Positions 7,930 through 15,642 of a stretch of 64,000 bases of DNA are shown piece by piece. The stretch covers positions 1-64,000 of the forward strand of contig NZ_RDQE01000002.1 in assembly GCF_003697845.1 (NCBI RefSeq). The letters run 5' to 3'. The notes under the pieces are model-generated. The model was not told where the DNA came from, did not search any database, and worked only from the letters and a program-made list of their open reading frames with translations. Each line of letters begins with the position of its first letter. The first letter of the stretch is position 1. Source of the DNA: Halobellus captivus (GTDB lineage: Archaea; Halobacteriota; Halobacteria; Halobacteriales; Haloferacaceae). Position numbers and translations under genes: made by a program.

Positions 7930-8751
7930 ATGGAAGTCGGCATCGTGGCGCGGAAGGGAAACCCCGAGGCCGCGTCGGTCGCGGCCGGGATACGCGACGT
8001 CGTTCGGGACCGCGGGGAGGACGTCTGGATCGACGAGGAGACCGCGAACGATCTGGACGTCAGGGGGCGCCCCGTCGACGCGCTCGCCGACTGCGATCTG
8101 GCGGTCGCGGTCGGCGGCGACGGGACGTTCCTGTTCGTCGCGCGCAACGCGGGCGACACGCCGATCCTCGGCGTCAACCTGGGCGAGGTCGGGTTCCTCA
8201 ACGCCGTCCCGCCCGAGACCGCGGAGGAGGCGGTTCTCACGGCCGTCGACGGGTTCCGTGAGGAGGCGATGGCCGTCCGGGAGGTCCCCAGACTCGCCGC
8301 CCGGACGGACGAGTGGGAGTCCGTCCCCGCGGCCAACGAGGTGGTCGTCCAGGGGGACCGCCGCGGCCCCGGGGGTGGTGTCGACTACGAGCTGCGCGTG
8401 GACGGCTCGCCGTACGCGAGCGGGCACGCCGACGGCGTCCTCGTGGCGACGCCGACCGGCTCCACCGCGTACAACCTCTCCGAGCGGGGGCCGCTCGTCC
8501 ACCCGGACGTCGCCGGCCTGATCGTCAACGAGATGGCTCCCGAGGAGGGAATGCCCCCGCTCGTGGTCGACGTCGACGCGACGGTCTCCGTGACGGTGTC
8601 GGACCCCGACGGCGCGGTCGTCGTCAGCGACGGCCGAAACGCCCGAAACCACGACGGTCCGGTCGAGGTGACCGTCGAACGGACCTCGCCGCCGATGCGG
8701 ATCGCGGGTCCGGAATCCGACTTCTTCGAGGCGCTGAAGAAGCTGTCGTAA
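7930..8751 (+). CDS. nadK: NAD kinase
   Basis: Phosphorylates NAD+ to NADP+ in the cytoplasm. The 273-residue protein has the GGDGT motif at residues 62-66, the strand ILGVNLGEVGFLN, the conserved NEVVV segment, and the substrate-binding run DGVLVATPTGSTAYNLS. The start ATG at 7930 is supported by the TATA-like CTTTTACT at 7900-7907, about 27 nt before it, so the mRNA is probably leaderless; a longer frame starting at 7837 would read through this promoter. A strong hairpin lies 4 nt after the stop codon (8756-8805). Confidence 0.96.
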   Translation: MEVGIVARKGNPEAASVAAGIRDVVRDRGEDVWIDEETANDLDVRGRPVDALADCDLAVAVGGDGTFLFVARNAGDTPILGVNLGEVGFLNAVPPETAEEAVLTAVDGFREEAMAVREVPRLAARTDEWESVPAANEVVVQGDRRGPGGGVDYELRVDGSPYASGHADGVLVATPTGSTAYNLSERGPLVHPDVAGLIVNEMAPEEGMPPLVVDVDATVSVTVSDPDGAVVVSDGRNARNHDGPVEVTVERTSPPMRIAGPESDFFEALKKLS

Positions 8752-8755
8752 ACTA

Positions 8756-8805
8756 CCCCACCCTACTCGCTCACGGCTTCGCCGTTCGCTTCGTGGAGGG
8801 TGGGG
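8756..8805 (+). other. Hairpin after nadK, possible terminator or element left end
   Basis: CCCCACCCT at 8756-8764 pairs with AGGGTGGGG at 8797-8805, followed by CTTTC. It begins 4 nt after the nadK stop. It could end the nadK transcript or be the left-end structure of the tnpB element; the sequence alone does not separate these. Confidence 0.55.
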
Positions 8806-8928
8806 CTTTCGCGTGGACTCCCGTTCTGTCCGCCGTCGACGGCAGGCGAATGCTCGCCGTTCACGCTCAACGTCCCGCGATTCAAGCGCACGTTTACGCG
8901 GGGATGAATCGGAGAATCGAGGAGAAAG

Positions 8929-8948
8929 CCTCGCGCTTTAGCGCGGGG
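8929..8948 (+). other. Right-end-like hairpin upstream of tnpB
   Basis: TCGCGC/GCGCG arms around TTTA form a hairpin almost identical to the one at the right end of the element (10373-10399), with the same GCGCGGGGA..GAATCC context. A second, weaker ACGCGGGGATGAATC copy sits at 8897-8911. This looks like the 3' end of another tnpB element whose gene has been lost. Confidence 0.5.
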
Positions 8949-9021
8949 ATGAATCCGACAACACCTCCACAGCCCACCGCTCGAAGGCATGGCTGGATAT
9001 TCCACGCCATCTGAATGGCTA

Positions 9022-9029
9022 CTATTAAG
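9022..9029 (+). promoter_or_regulatory. TATA-like element for tnpB
   Basis: CTATTAAG lies about 28 nt upstream of the tnpB ATG at 9054, consistent with a leaderless transcript. Confidence 0.5.
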
Positions 9030-9053
9030 TAGGATTATTGTCATAGGTTACAT

Positions 9054-10334
9054 ATGGCAAAACAGGTCGTCACACGCACCTATTCTGCTTCCATTCGGAA
9101 TCAGTCACGGGTGTCAGACGATCTTGATGCCCTCGGGTTCGCAGCCTCGAAACTCTGGAACGTCGGGCGGTGGACGTGCAGCCGGATTTGGGACGAGATC
9201 GGTCACATCCCAAACCACAACGAGCTCACCACCTACCTCAAGAATCACGAACGCTACGATGACCTCCATTCTCAGTCGAGTCAGCGAGTCCTTCAAGAAC
9301 TCGCTGAAGCGTTCGGTGGGTGGTACGGCAAACGACGCAACGGAGATCTGAGAGCGAACCCGCCCGGCTACCGAAAACGCAACGACGAACATCCGCGTTC
9401 GACGGTCACGTTTAAAACCGCCGGCTTCAAGCTCGACACTCAGTACAACCGCGTCCGACTCTCTCAAGGGCCGAACCTCAAAGAGTATTGGTCGGACTTC
9501 ATCCTCTGCAAATTCCAAACACGGCCTGACGTTGACCTCTCCACTGTGGAGAACGTCCAACAAGTGAAGGCGGTTTGGACAGGCGATGAGTGGGAACTTC
9601 GCTTCGTCTGTAAGGTTGAGATTGATGTCTCTGAGTCGCCCGGCGAGAAGACGGTTGGCATTGATCTCGGTATCAACAATTTCGCCGCACTCGCGTACGA
9701 AGATGCTCACAGTGAGCTGTACCCACTCAACTGTCTGAAGCAGGATGACTACTACTTCAGCAAGCGGCTCGCGCGGTGTGACGACTCAAACTCTGAGCAG
9801 GCTACACGGCTGAATCAAAAGAAATCGAGTCGGCGCACGCACTACTTCCACACGCTCTCGAAACACATCGTCCAGCGGTGTGTTGAGGAAGATGTCGGCA
9901 CGATAGTGATCGGCGACCTCTCTGGCATCCGCAAGGACGACGAGGACGGTGAGTCGAAGAACTGGGGCAAGCATGGTAACCTCGATCTTCACTCGTGGGC
10001 GTTCGACCGCTTCACGGAGCTACTCACCTACAAGGCCGAGACGGAAGGCATCACCGTCGAGGAGGTGTCTGAGCGCAATACGTCGAAATCATGTTCGTGC
10101 TGTGGTCGCAAGCGCGATGCAAACCGTGTCGAGCGTGGGTTGTACGTGTGCGAGGAGTGCGGAACGACGGCGAACGCGGACGTGAACGGAGCCGAGAACA
10201 TTCGACAGAAAGTATCTCCAAGTTCACCGAACCTGTCGGTGAATAGGAGTAACGGCTGGTTGGCACAGCCATCGACGTTCCTGTTTGACACGGAAACTAG
10301 CGCATTCGCGCCTCAAGAACAGGTAACATCGTAA
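9054..10334 (+). CDS. tnpB: TnpB family RNA-guided nuclease (IS1341 type), catalytic Glu apparently replaced
   Basis: A full-length 426-residue TnpB. The family is known as an omega-RNA-guided DNA nuclease and ancestor of Cas12. The N-terminal recognition region runs to about residue 195. The RuvC core is: D204 in VGIDLGINN; the RuvC-II position in TIVIGDLSGIRKD, where the usual Glu before Asp-Leu is Gly287; the zinc finger C347/C350 and C366/C369; and D376 in NADVNGAENI. Two of three acidic catalytic residues are therefore present. The C-terminal tail of ~40 residues after the RuvC-III motif is poorly conserved. Codon use is less GC-biased than in flanking genes. Whether the enzyme still cuts is open, because a neighbouring acid could substitute. 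Confidence 0.93.
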   Translation: MAKQVVTRTYSASIRNQSRVSDDLDALGFAASKLWNVGRWTCSRIWDEIGHIPNHNELTTYLKNHERYDDLHSQSSQRVLQELAEAFGGWYGKRRNGDLRANPPGYRKRNDEHPRSTVTFKTAGFKLDTQYNRVRLSQGPNLKEYWSDFILCKFQTRPDVDLSTVENVQQVKAVWTGDEWELRFVCKVEIDVSESPGEKTVGIDLGINNFAALAYEDAHSELYPLNCLKQDDYYFSKRLARCDDSNSEQATRLNQKKSSRRTHYFHTLSKHIVQRCVEEDVGTIVIGDLSGIRKDDEDGESKNWGKHGNLDLHSWAFDRFTELLTYKAETEGITVEEVSERNTSKSCSCCGRKRDANRVERGLYVCEECGTTANADVNGAENIRQKVSPSSPNLSVNRSNGWLAQPSTFLFDTETSAFAPQEQVTS

Positions 10335-10372
10335 ACCACAATATCCCAACTCAGCGGCGCGGTGCCGTGGGA

Positions 10373-10399
10373 ATCCTCGCGCTTCAGCGCGGGGAGGAT
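10373..10399. other. Right-end hairpin shared by the two tnpB units
   Basis: ATCCTCGCGC / GCGGGGAGGAT arms around TTCA form a strong hairpin 38 nt after the tnpB stop. In known elements the 3' end of the omega-RNA scaffold lies at this end and the guide is the flanking DNA. The stop codon of the opposing tnpB fragment (10384-10386, minus strand) falls inside the same hairpin. Confidence 0.6.
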
Positions 10400-10580
10400 G
10401 TCAAAGGTGCGTCTCCGCCCGACGACGTTTGCGCCGAGCGGAGATGCTTCAGGCCGATGTTCTTCGCCGCGTTGTAGTCCGCGTGGGGTGAGTACCCACA
10501 CTTCAGGCACTCGACGGTGACGGACGTGCTCGCGTACCCGTTCGCGACGGTGGCGACCGTCCCGTTCGCGACCCGCTGAG
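10384..10580 (-). pseudogene. tnpB: C-terminal fragment of a second, different TnpB
   Basis: The last ~44 codons read [21 protein letters not shown] then [16 protein letters not shown], which is the second CxxC knuckle, the RuvC-III Asp and the C-terminal tail of haloarchaeal TnpB. About 19 further codons upstream are plausible, then similarity stops. The RuvC-I and RuvC-II regions are absent. It lies tail-to-tail with the intact tnpB and clearly belongs to another subgroup ([11 protein letters not shown] against NADVNGAENI), so it is not an internal duplication. Confidence 0.82.
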
Positions 10581-10858
10581 TCGCCTTCGGTCCGGCGTGG
10601 GCGGCACTTCGGGACCGGCTCGGAGTCATTCTCTTCCGTCCGGACCTCCTCGGTGACGCGGCCGTCCGCGTCGTTCCCGGCGTCGTGTTCTGTGCGTGCC
10701 TGCTCACCCTCTGGGCGAGCCGGCTCGACGAAACGCAGATCCGTGAATGGCAGCGACGGACCCTCCCCGCGGAGTTCCGCGGGACCTTCCTCGAGGAGAG
10801 CGACTTCGAAGGGCGACAGCTCGAGAGTGACGACCGGGAGGGGACGACCCGGGAGTGA
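10580..10858 (+). pseudogene. 5'-truncated host gene, C-terminal part of a membrane-associated protein
   Basis: An open frame of 92 codons with strong third-position G/C and no start codon begins exactly where the tnpB fragment ends. It reads [20 protein letters not shown], then a hydrophobic helix [19 protein letters not shown], then a soluble Arg/Glu-rich tail ending REGTTRE. Just upstream of 10580 the frame closes with a stop inside the transposon remnant. I do not recognise the family. The arrangement says a mobile element replaced or removed the 5' part. It ends 96 nt before the start of the VTT-domain gene. Confidence 0.65.
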
Positions 10859-10953
10859 CGACCCTGCAGCGACGGCTCGGTCGACACGTCCACGGGTCGC
10901 GTTCACCCCGTCGGTCCCACAAGGCGTTTATCGGGGGGCTTCGTCTCCCCGGC

Positions 10954-11631
10954 GTGAACCGCCGGTATCTCCTCGAGGGTGTCGTCGTCGCGGCCGCGGT
11001 GGTCCTCGCGTGGACCGCGTCGCCGGCGGCAGCGCTCTCGATACTCGAGTGGCTCGCCGCCGATCCGCTCCGGTTCGGGGTCGCGATCGTCGCGCTGGCG
11101 GCGATCCGGCCGTTCCTGGCGTGGCCGACGACGCTACTCGCGGTCGCAGCCGGGTTCGGATACGGCTGGGCCGGCGTCCCGGTCGGCGCCGTCCTGCTCA
11201 CCACGACGGCAGTCCCGCCCTACTGGCTCGCCCGAGCCGGGCGCGTCCGGCTCGTGAACGACTCCCGGGCCGTCGAGCGCGTTTCCGCGGCCGGCGGCCG
11301 TCTCGTCGCCGACGCCGGGGGGCTCCGGGCGGTCGCCGGGACTCGGTTCCTGCCCGTCCCCGCCGACGCGGTCTCGGTGACCGCCGGCGTGTCGGGCGTG
11401 ACCCCGCGCGTGTTCCTCCTCGGGACCGCGATCGGCGAGTTTCCCTGGGTCGTCGCCGGTGTCGCCGTCGGCGTCTCCGCCGACCGGCTCGTGAGCGAGG
11501 AGTTGTCCGTCGCCGATCCGACCCTGTTCGTCGCGTTCGGGCTGATCGGCGCGCTCCTGCTCGCGCGTCCGCTGTATCGAGCGGTCCGAAACGACTCGGG
11601 GGACTACGATGACGACGTGCCGGGGATCTGA
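10954..11631 (+). CDS. VTT/DedA-type (TVP38/TMEM64, SNARE-associated) membrane protein
   Basis: A 225-residue integral membrane protein with about five to six hydrophobic helices. The central VTT-like stretch has IRPFLAWPTTLLAVAAGFGYG (the Pro and FGYGW-type motif) and GTRFLPVPADAVSVTAGVSGV, matching the R-x-x-P-x-x-x-x-x-x-x-G signature of the family. Members act in membrane lipid scrambling or undecaprenyl/polyprenyl carrier recycling; which applies here is unknown. The start is taken as GTG 10954 because GCGTTTATC at 10923-10931 sits about 28 nt upstream; an ATG-like start at 10855 would overlap the truncated gene. Confidence 0.82.
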   Translation: MNRRYLLEGVVVAAAVVLAWTASPAAALSILEWLAADPLRFGVAIVALAAIRPFLAWPTTLLAVAAGFGYGWAGVPVGAVLLTTTAVPPYWLARAGRVRLVNDSRAVERVSAAGGRLVADAGGLRAVAGTRFLPVPADAVSVTAGVSGVTPRVFLLGTAIGEFPWVVAGVAVGVSADRLVSEELSVADPTLFVAFGLIGALLLARPLYRAVRNDSGDYDDDVPGI

Positions 11632-11902
11632 ACGCGCGGTCGGTTCCGCCGAAACTTCCGGAGGAGAACACGCCGACCCGAGTGTGATCGGTACCCGCCA
11701 GGAAGCGCGAACGGCGCGAGCGTCCGGAGCCAGCCGACGGCGTGGCCGACGAGGGAGGGGAGGAGAAGGGAGGGAAGGGGAGGGGAGGATCGTGGTGGAA
11801 CGGGTCCCGCGCGAATCAAAGGTTTCGTCGGCGGGGAGGACCACCGCGTCGCGGTCGGACGGGACCACTACGGTTTAACCGGCGCGCCCCGAGCGCGTAG
11901 GC
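11632..11902. other. Intergenic region with a polypurine tract
   Basis: No gene. It contains a 39-base pure purine run (11752-11790) and, near 11873, TTTAA about 28 nt before the start of the dihydroorotase gene. Confidence 0.6.
11752..11790 (+). repeat. Polypurine G-rich tract
   Basis: Thirty-nine consecutive G/A bases, with runs GGGAGGGGAGG and GGGAGGGAAGGGGAGGGG. It has the composition for a triplex or G-quadruplex on the plus strand, about 110 nt upstream of the dihydroorotase start. Confidence 0.8.
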
Positions 11903-13231
11903 ATGCTCATCACGGGTGCGGAACTGGCCGACGGACGGGTCCGGGACGTTCGGGCTCGGGACGGAACGATCGTCGCGGTCGGGGAGGGGCTCGATCCGAC
12001 CGCCGGGGAGCGCGTCGTCGACGGACGCGGGAGACACCTGCTTCCCGGCGCGATCGACGTCCACGTCCACTTCCGGGAGCCGGGCGGAAGCCACAAGGAG
12101 ACGTGGGAGACCGGCTCGAGGAGCGCGGCCGCGGGCGGAGTGACGACCGTGGTCGACCAGCCGAACACCTCGCCGCCGACCGTCGACGGCGACGCCTTCG
12201 ACGGGAAGGCCGACCTCGCGGCCGCCTCGCACGTCGACTACGGGATCAACGGCGGCGTCGTCCCCGAGTGGGACCCGGACGCGCTGTTCGACCGACCGCT
12301 TCTCGCGCTCGGCGAAGTGTTCCTCGCGGACTCCACCGGCGAGATGGGGATCGACGCCGACCTGTTCGCGGAGGCGGTCGAGGCGGCCACGGCCCACGAC
12401 GTGCCGGTGACGGTTCACGCCGAGGACGCGACCCTGTTCGACGAGTCGGCGCTCTCGGGCGACCTCGGAGGGGCCGGCACCGCCGCGAACGCGGACGCGT
12501 GGTCGGCCTACCGCACCGCCGAGGCGGAGGCGGCGGCCGTCGAGCGCGCCCTGGCGGTCGGCGACGACGCCGGCGGGCGGATCCACGTCGCACACACCTC
12601 GACGCCGGAGGGGATCGACGCGGTCGCCGAGGCGGCCGACGCGGGGGCGGACGCCACCTGCGAGGTCACCCCGCACCACCTCTTCCTGTCGCGGGAGAAC
12701 GCCGGACGGCTCGGTACGTTCGGACGGATGAACCCGCCGCTCCGGTCGGAGGAGCGACGGTCCGGCGTCTTCGAGCGGCTTCGCGACGGCGACGTCGACG
12801 TGGTCGCCACCGACCACGCGCCCCACACGGTCGACGAGAAGCGAACCGGGCTCGCGGACGCGCCGAGCGGGGTTCCGGGCGTCGAGACGATGTACCCGCT
12901 GCTCCTGGAGTCGGTCCGGACCGGCGAGCTGTCGCTCGAGCGCGTCCGCGACGTGATCGCCGCCAATCCGGCCTCGATATTCGGGCTCGATCGGAAGGGC
13001 CGGATCGCGGAGGGAGCCGACGCCGACTTCGTCCTCGTCGATCTCACGAGCCCGCGGGAGGTCGAGGCGGGCGCGCTTCACTCGAAGTGTGGCTGGACGC
13101 CGTTCGAGGGCTCCCGCGGGGTGTTCCCCGAGCTGACCGTCGTTCGCGGGGAGCCGGTGTACGAACGGGACCCGATCACCGGCGCGGAGGAGTTCGGCGA
13201 CCCGATAGGTCGGAACGTCCGGGAACGGTAG
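11903..13231 (+). CDS. pyrC: Dihydroorotase-type amidohydrolase
   Basis: A 442-residue cyclic amidohydrolase. As dihydroorotase it would close carbamoyl aspartate to dihydroorotate in pyrimidine synthesis. Metal ligands are visible: H54 and H56 in DVHVHFREPG, a His in TVHAED, another in IHVAHTSTPEG, and Asp in VATDHAPHT. The substrate-binding GRMNPPLR segment matches dihydroorotases rather than hydantoinases. The usual bridging Lys region is not obvious, as in other class I enzymes where Asp or Lys varies. TTTAA at ~11873 supports the ATG at 11903 as leaderless. pyrF and carB lie 13-15 kb away, so the pathway is not in one operon. Confidence 0.88.
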   Translation: MLITGAELADGRVRDVRARDGTIVAVGEGLDPTAGERVVDGRGRHLLPGAIDVHVHFREPGGSHKETWETGSRSAAAGGVTTVVDQPNTSPPTVDGDAFDGKADLAAASHVDYGINGGVVPEWDPDALFDRPLLALGEVFLADSTGEMGIDADLFAEAVEAATAHDVPVTVHAEDATLFDESALSGDLGGAGTAANADAWSAYRTAEAEAAAVERALAVGDDAGGRIHVAHTSTPEGIDAVAEAADAGADATCEVTPHHLFLSRENAGRLGTFGRMNPPLRSEERRSGVFERLRDGDVDVVATDHAPHTVDEKRTGLADAPSGVPGVETMYPLLLESVRTGELSLERVRDVIAANPASIFGLDRKGRIAEGADADFVLVDLTSPREVEAGALHSKCGWTPFEGSRGVFPELTVVRGEPVYERDPITGAEEFGDPIGRNVRER

Positions 13232-13403
13232 CGGGGCCGTCCGGAACGACGACCGATTCGAAATCGGAACGATCCTGCGGCGGAACGCCTATGCCGTTCC
13301 TGGCCATAGGATCGTCTACGAGACATATCATGCGTCGTGTTCACATGGATCGATACAGTTGGTACTCGACGGCCACCGCGACCGCGGAGGGGTCCGAACG
13401 CCG

Positions 13404-14480
13404 ATGAACGACTCGGGGGATCGAACCGACGCGACGGAGTCGATCGATCGAACCGACGGCAGCGGATCGGCCGGGCGGACCGACGGCAGCGGATCGACCG
13501 ACCCGGTGGGATCGGTCGAGGCGACGACGAGGGAGGACGCTCTCACCGACCGCCCGGCGCTGGACGTCGACGCCGCGGCCGACCTGGTGGACCGGCTCGT
13601 CGAGAACGTCGAATCGGTGATAGTCGGGAAACGCGACGCGGTCGAGCACGTCCTCGTCACGGTGCTCGCGCGCGGACACCTGCTCGTCGAGGACGTTCCC
13701 GGCGTCGGCAAGACCACCCTCGCGAAGGCGGTCGCTCGCTCCGTCGACGCCTCGTTCAAACGGGTCCAGTTCACGCCGGACCTCCTCCCGTCGGACGTCA
13801 CCGGCGTGAACGTGTTCAACCAGCGGACCGACGAGTTCGACTTCCGGCCCGGTCCGGTGTTCGCGAACTTCGTGCTCGGCGACGAGATCAACCGCGCCCC
13901 GCCGAAGACGCAGTCGGCGCTGCTCGAGGCGATGGAGGAACGACAGGTGACGACGGACGGCGTCACCCGGACGCTCCCGGACCCGTTCTGTGTGATCGCG
14001 ACGCAGAACGACGTGGAGCCCGGCCGGACCTACGAACTCCCGGTCGCGGAGATCGACCGCTTCACGAAGAAGATCCGGCTCGGCTACCCGGACGTCGAGG
14101 CCGAGGCGGCGATCCTCGACCGAACCGTCGGCGACCATCCCATCGAGTCGGTCGAGCCCGTCGCGACCCTCGAGGACGTCCGCCGGGCTCGCGCGACCGT
14201 CGCGGCCGTCGAGGTCAGAGAGCCCGTCCGGACCTACGTCGCCCGATTGGCCGAACACACGCGTCGGAACGCGGCGCTCGGCGTCAGCCCGCGGGGGAGC
14301 CTCGCGCTGTTGCGAACCGCACAGGTGCGCGCCGTCCTCAACGGCCGAGGCTACGCCATCCCCGACGACGTCCAGGCCGAGGCCCCGACGGTGCTCTCCC
14401 ACCGGATCCGAACGGACGCCGGCGCGGCCGACGGAGCCGACGTCGTCGCGGATGCGCTCGACCGCGTCCCGGTGGAGTGA
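13404..14480 (+). CDS. MoxR-family AAA+ ATPase
   Basis: A 358-residue MoxR chaperone-like ATPase. Residues 1-45 are low-complexity and include two near-identical TDGSGS units encoded by repeated DNA at 13450-13500. The AAA+ core has Walker A PGVGKTTL at 99-106, Walker B-like VLGDEINRAPPKTQSALLEAMEE, a sensor 1 region VIATQNDVEPGRTYELPVAEIDRF, and a C-terminal lid domain with RGSLALLRTAQVRAVLNGR. It is the first gene of a three-gene operon with a DUF58 protein and a transglutaminase-like membrane protein. MoxR ATPases typically mature or load the metal or partner of such substrates. Confidence 0.93.
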   Translation: MNDSGDRTDATESIDRTDGSGSAGRTDGSGSTDPVGSVEATTREDALTDRPALDVDAAADLVDRLVENVESVIVGKRDAVEHVLVTVLARGHLLVEDVPGVGKTTLAKAVARSVDASFKRVQFTPDLLPSDVTGVNVFNQRTDEFDFRPGPVFANFVLGDEINRAPPKTQSALLEAMEERQVTTDGVTRTLPDPFCVIATQNDVEPGRTYELPVAEIDRFTKKIRLGYPDVEAEAAILDRTVGDHPIESVEPVATLEDVRRARATVAAVEVREPVRTYVARLAEHTRRNAALGVSPRGSLALLRTAQVRAVLNGRGYAIPDDVQAEAPTVLSHRIRTDAGAADGADVVADALDRVPVE

Positions 14481-14484
14481 GCGC

Positions 14485-15642
14485 ATGTCCTCCGCCTCGC
14501 TCACCCGCCGCGGCCGGGTCGTCCTCGCGGTCTGTATCGTCGGCGCGGTCATGGCCGTCGCGGCCGGGGGGCGATCGCTCAACGCCGTCGTCCTTCCGGG
14601 TGCCGTCGCGCTCGCCGCGGGCTACGTTCAGATGTCGCGGTTGACTCCACCGGGGTCCCGTCGTTCGGGCCTCGAGGAGGGGTTCGTCGGCGAGGAGCGT
14701 GAGGTCCGGATCGATTTCGACGGCGGCACGCCGGGCACGCCCGTCGATCGGCCGTTCGTCGCGAGCGTCAGGGACCGGCTCGATGAAGGGTTGGGCGGCG
14801 TGTTCGACTCGGGCGAGGCGGTCCGGACCGCGGTGGGCGAGGAGCCCGCCACGTATCGTCTCCGCCTTCTCGAACGGGGCGATCGGCGGCTCGGACCGAT
14901 CGAGCTGTCGGCGACGGACGTGCTCGGCCTCTTCGAGCGGCGACTGGTCGTCGACGATCGCGATCGGGTCGTCGTCTACCCGGCGATCCACGCGATCCCC
15001 GCGTGGTTCAGACGCGGGCTGTACGCCGACGAGACGCTCGGCACCAGCCGCCAACGCGAGGAGTTCGACCGGCTTCGCGAGTACGCGCGCGGCGACTCGC
15101 TCCGGGACGTCCACTGGCCGGCGACGGCGAAACACGACGAGATCGTCGTCAAGGAGTTCGCCGCCGAGACCGACCATCGGCGCGTGTCGATCGCGGGCGG
15201 GACGCGCTACTCGGCGGACGCCGACGCGGCCGACGTGCTCGCGAGCGCGACCGCGAGCCTCGCCTGCTCGCTTCTCGACGACGGCGTGCCGGTCGACGTG
15301 TGGCTTCCGGCCGGCGAGGTCACGGTCGAACCCGGCCCTCGCGGGCGCCGTGAGCTCCTCGAGCTCGCCGCACGCACCGGACCGGGCTCGATCGACGACG
15401 GCGACGAGGCCGACGTCCGGATCGTCGCCGAGCGCGACGACGCGCGGATCCGGACCGAGGACCGAAGCGTCCGGTTCTCGGAGATGAAGGCGGCGGCTCG
15501 CTCCCCGGCCCGCGGCGGCTCCCCGGTCGCCCGGGAGGAGGCCGGACGGGACGAAGCCGAAGGCGGGCCGACTGCGGCGGTCAGCGACGGCGGTCACGGG
15601 ACGAACCCGCACAGCGCGAACTCGGAGGGACCCGGTCGATGA
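14485..15642 (+). CDS. DUF58 domain protein
   Basis: A 385-residue protein. Two hydrophobic helices lie near the N-terminus (VVLAVCIVGAVMAVAAGG and a following AVVLPGAVALAAG). A beta-rich region and the DUF58 signature RGDSLRDVHWPATAKHDEIVVKEF come around residues 205-230. An A-domain-like part follows, and the disordered C-terminus is rich in Ala/Gly/Ser. DUF58 proteins are usual partners of MoxR ATPases, where they are thought to be the client. It begins 4 nt after the MoxR stop and its TGA overlaps the next ATG (ATGA), so the three genes are translationally coupled. The biochemical function of the family is not established. Confidence 0.9.
   Translation: MSSASLTRRGRVVLAVCIVGAVMAVAAGGRSLNAVVLPGAVALAAGYVQMSRLTPPGSRRSGLEEGFVGEEREVRIDFDGGTPGTPVDRPFVASVRDRLDEGLGGVFDSGEAVRTAVGEEPATYRLRLLERGDRRLGPIELSATDVLGLFERRLVVDDRDRVVVYPAIHAIPAWFRRGLYADETLGTSRQREEFDRLREYARGDSLRDVHWPATAKHDEIVVKEFAAETDHRRVSIAGGTRYSADADAADVLASATASLACSLLDDGVPVDVWLPAGEVTVEPGPRGRRELLELAARTGPGSIDDGDEADVRIVAERDDARIRTEDRSVRFSEMKAAARSPARGGSPVAREEAGRDEAEGGPTAAVSDGGHGTNPHSANSEGPGR

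Larger units (their letters stand above)
8752..10404 (+). mobile_element. IS1341-type (IS200/IS605-like) tnpB-only element
   Basis: One intact tnpB gene is bracketed by non-coding segments with strong hairpins: 8756-8805 and 8929-8948 on the left, 10373-10399 on the right. No tnpA is present, so mobility would depend on a transposase elsewhere. The limits given are the outer hairpins and are approximate, as no target duplication is expected for this family. The gene body is visibly less GC-rich than its neighbours, which fits transfer. Confidence 0.7.

Noticed and set aside
9054-10334. Calling the tnpB gene a transposase
   Set aside because: TnpB is an RNA-guided nuclease family protein and not the transposase; TnpA, which moves these elements, is not present here.
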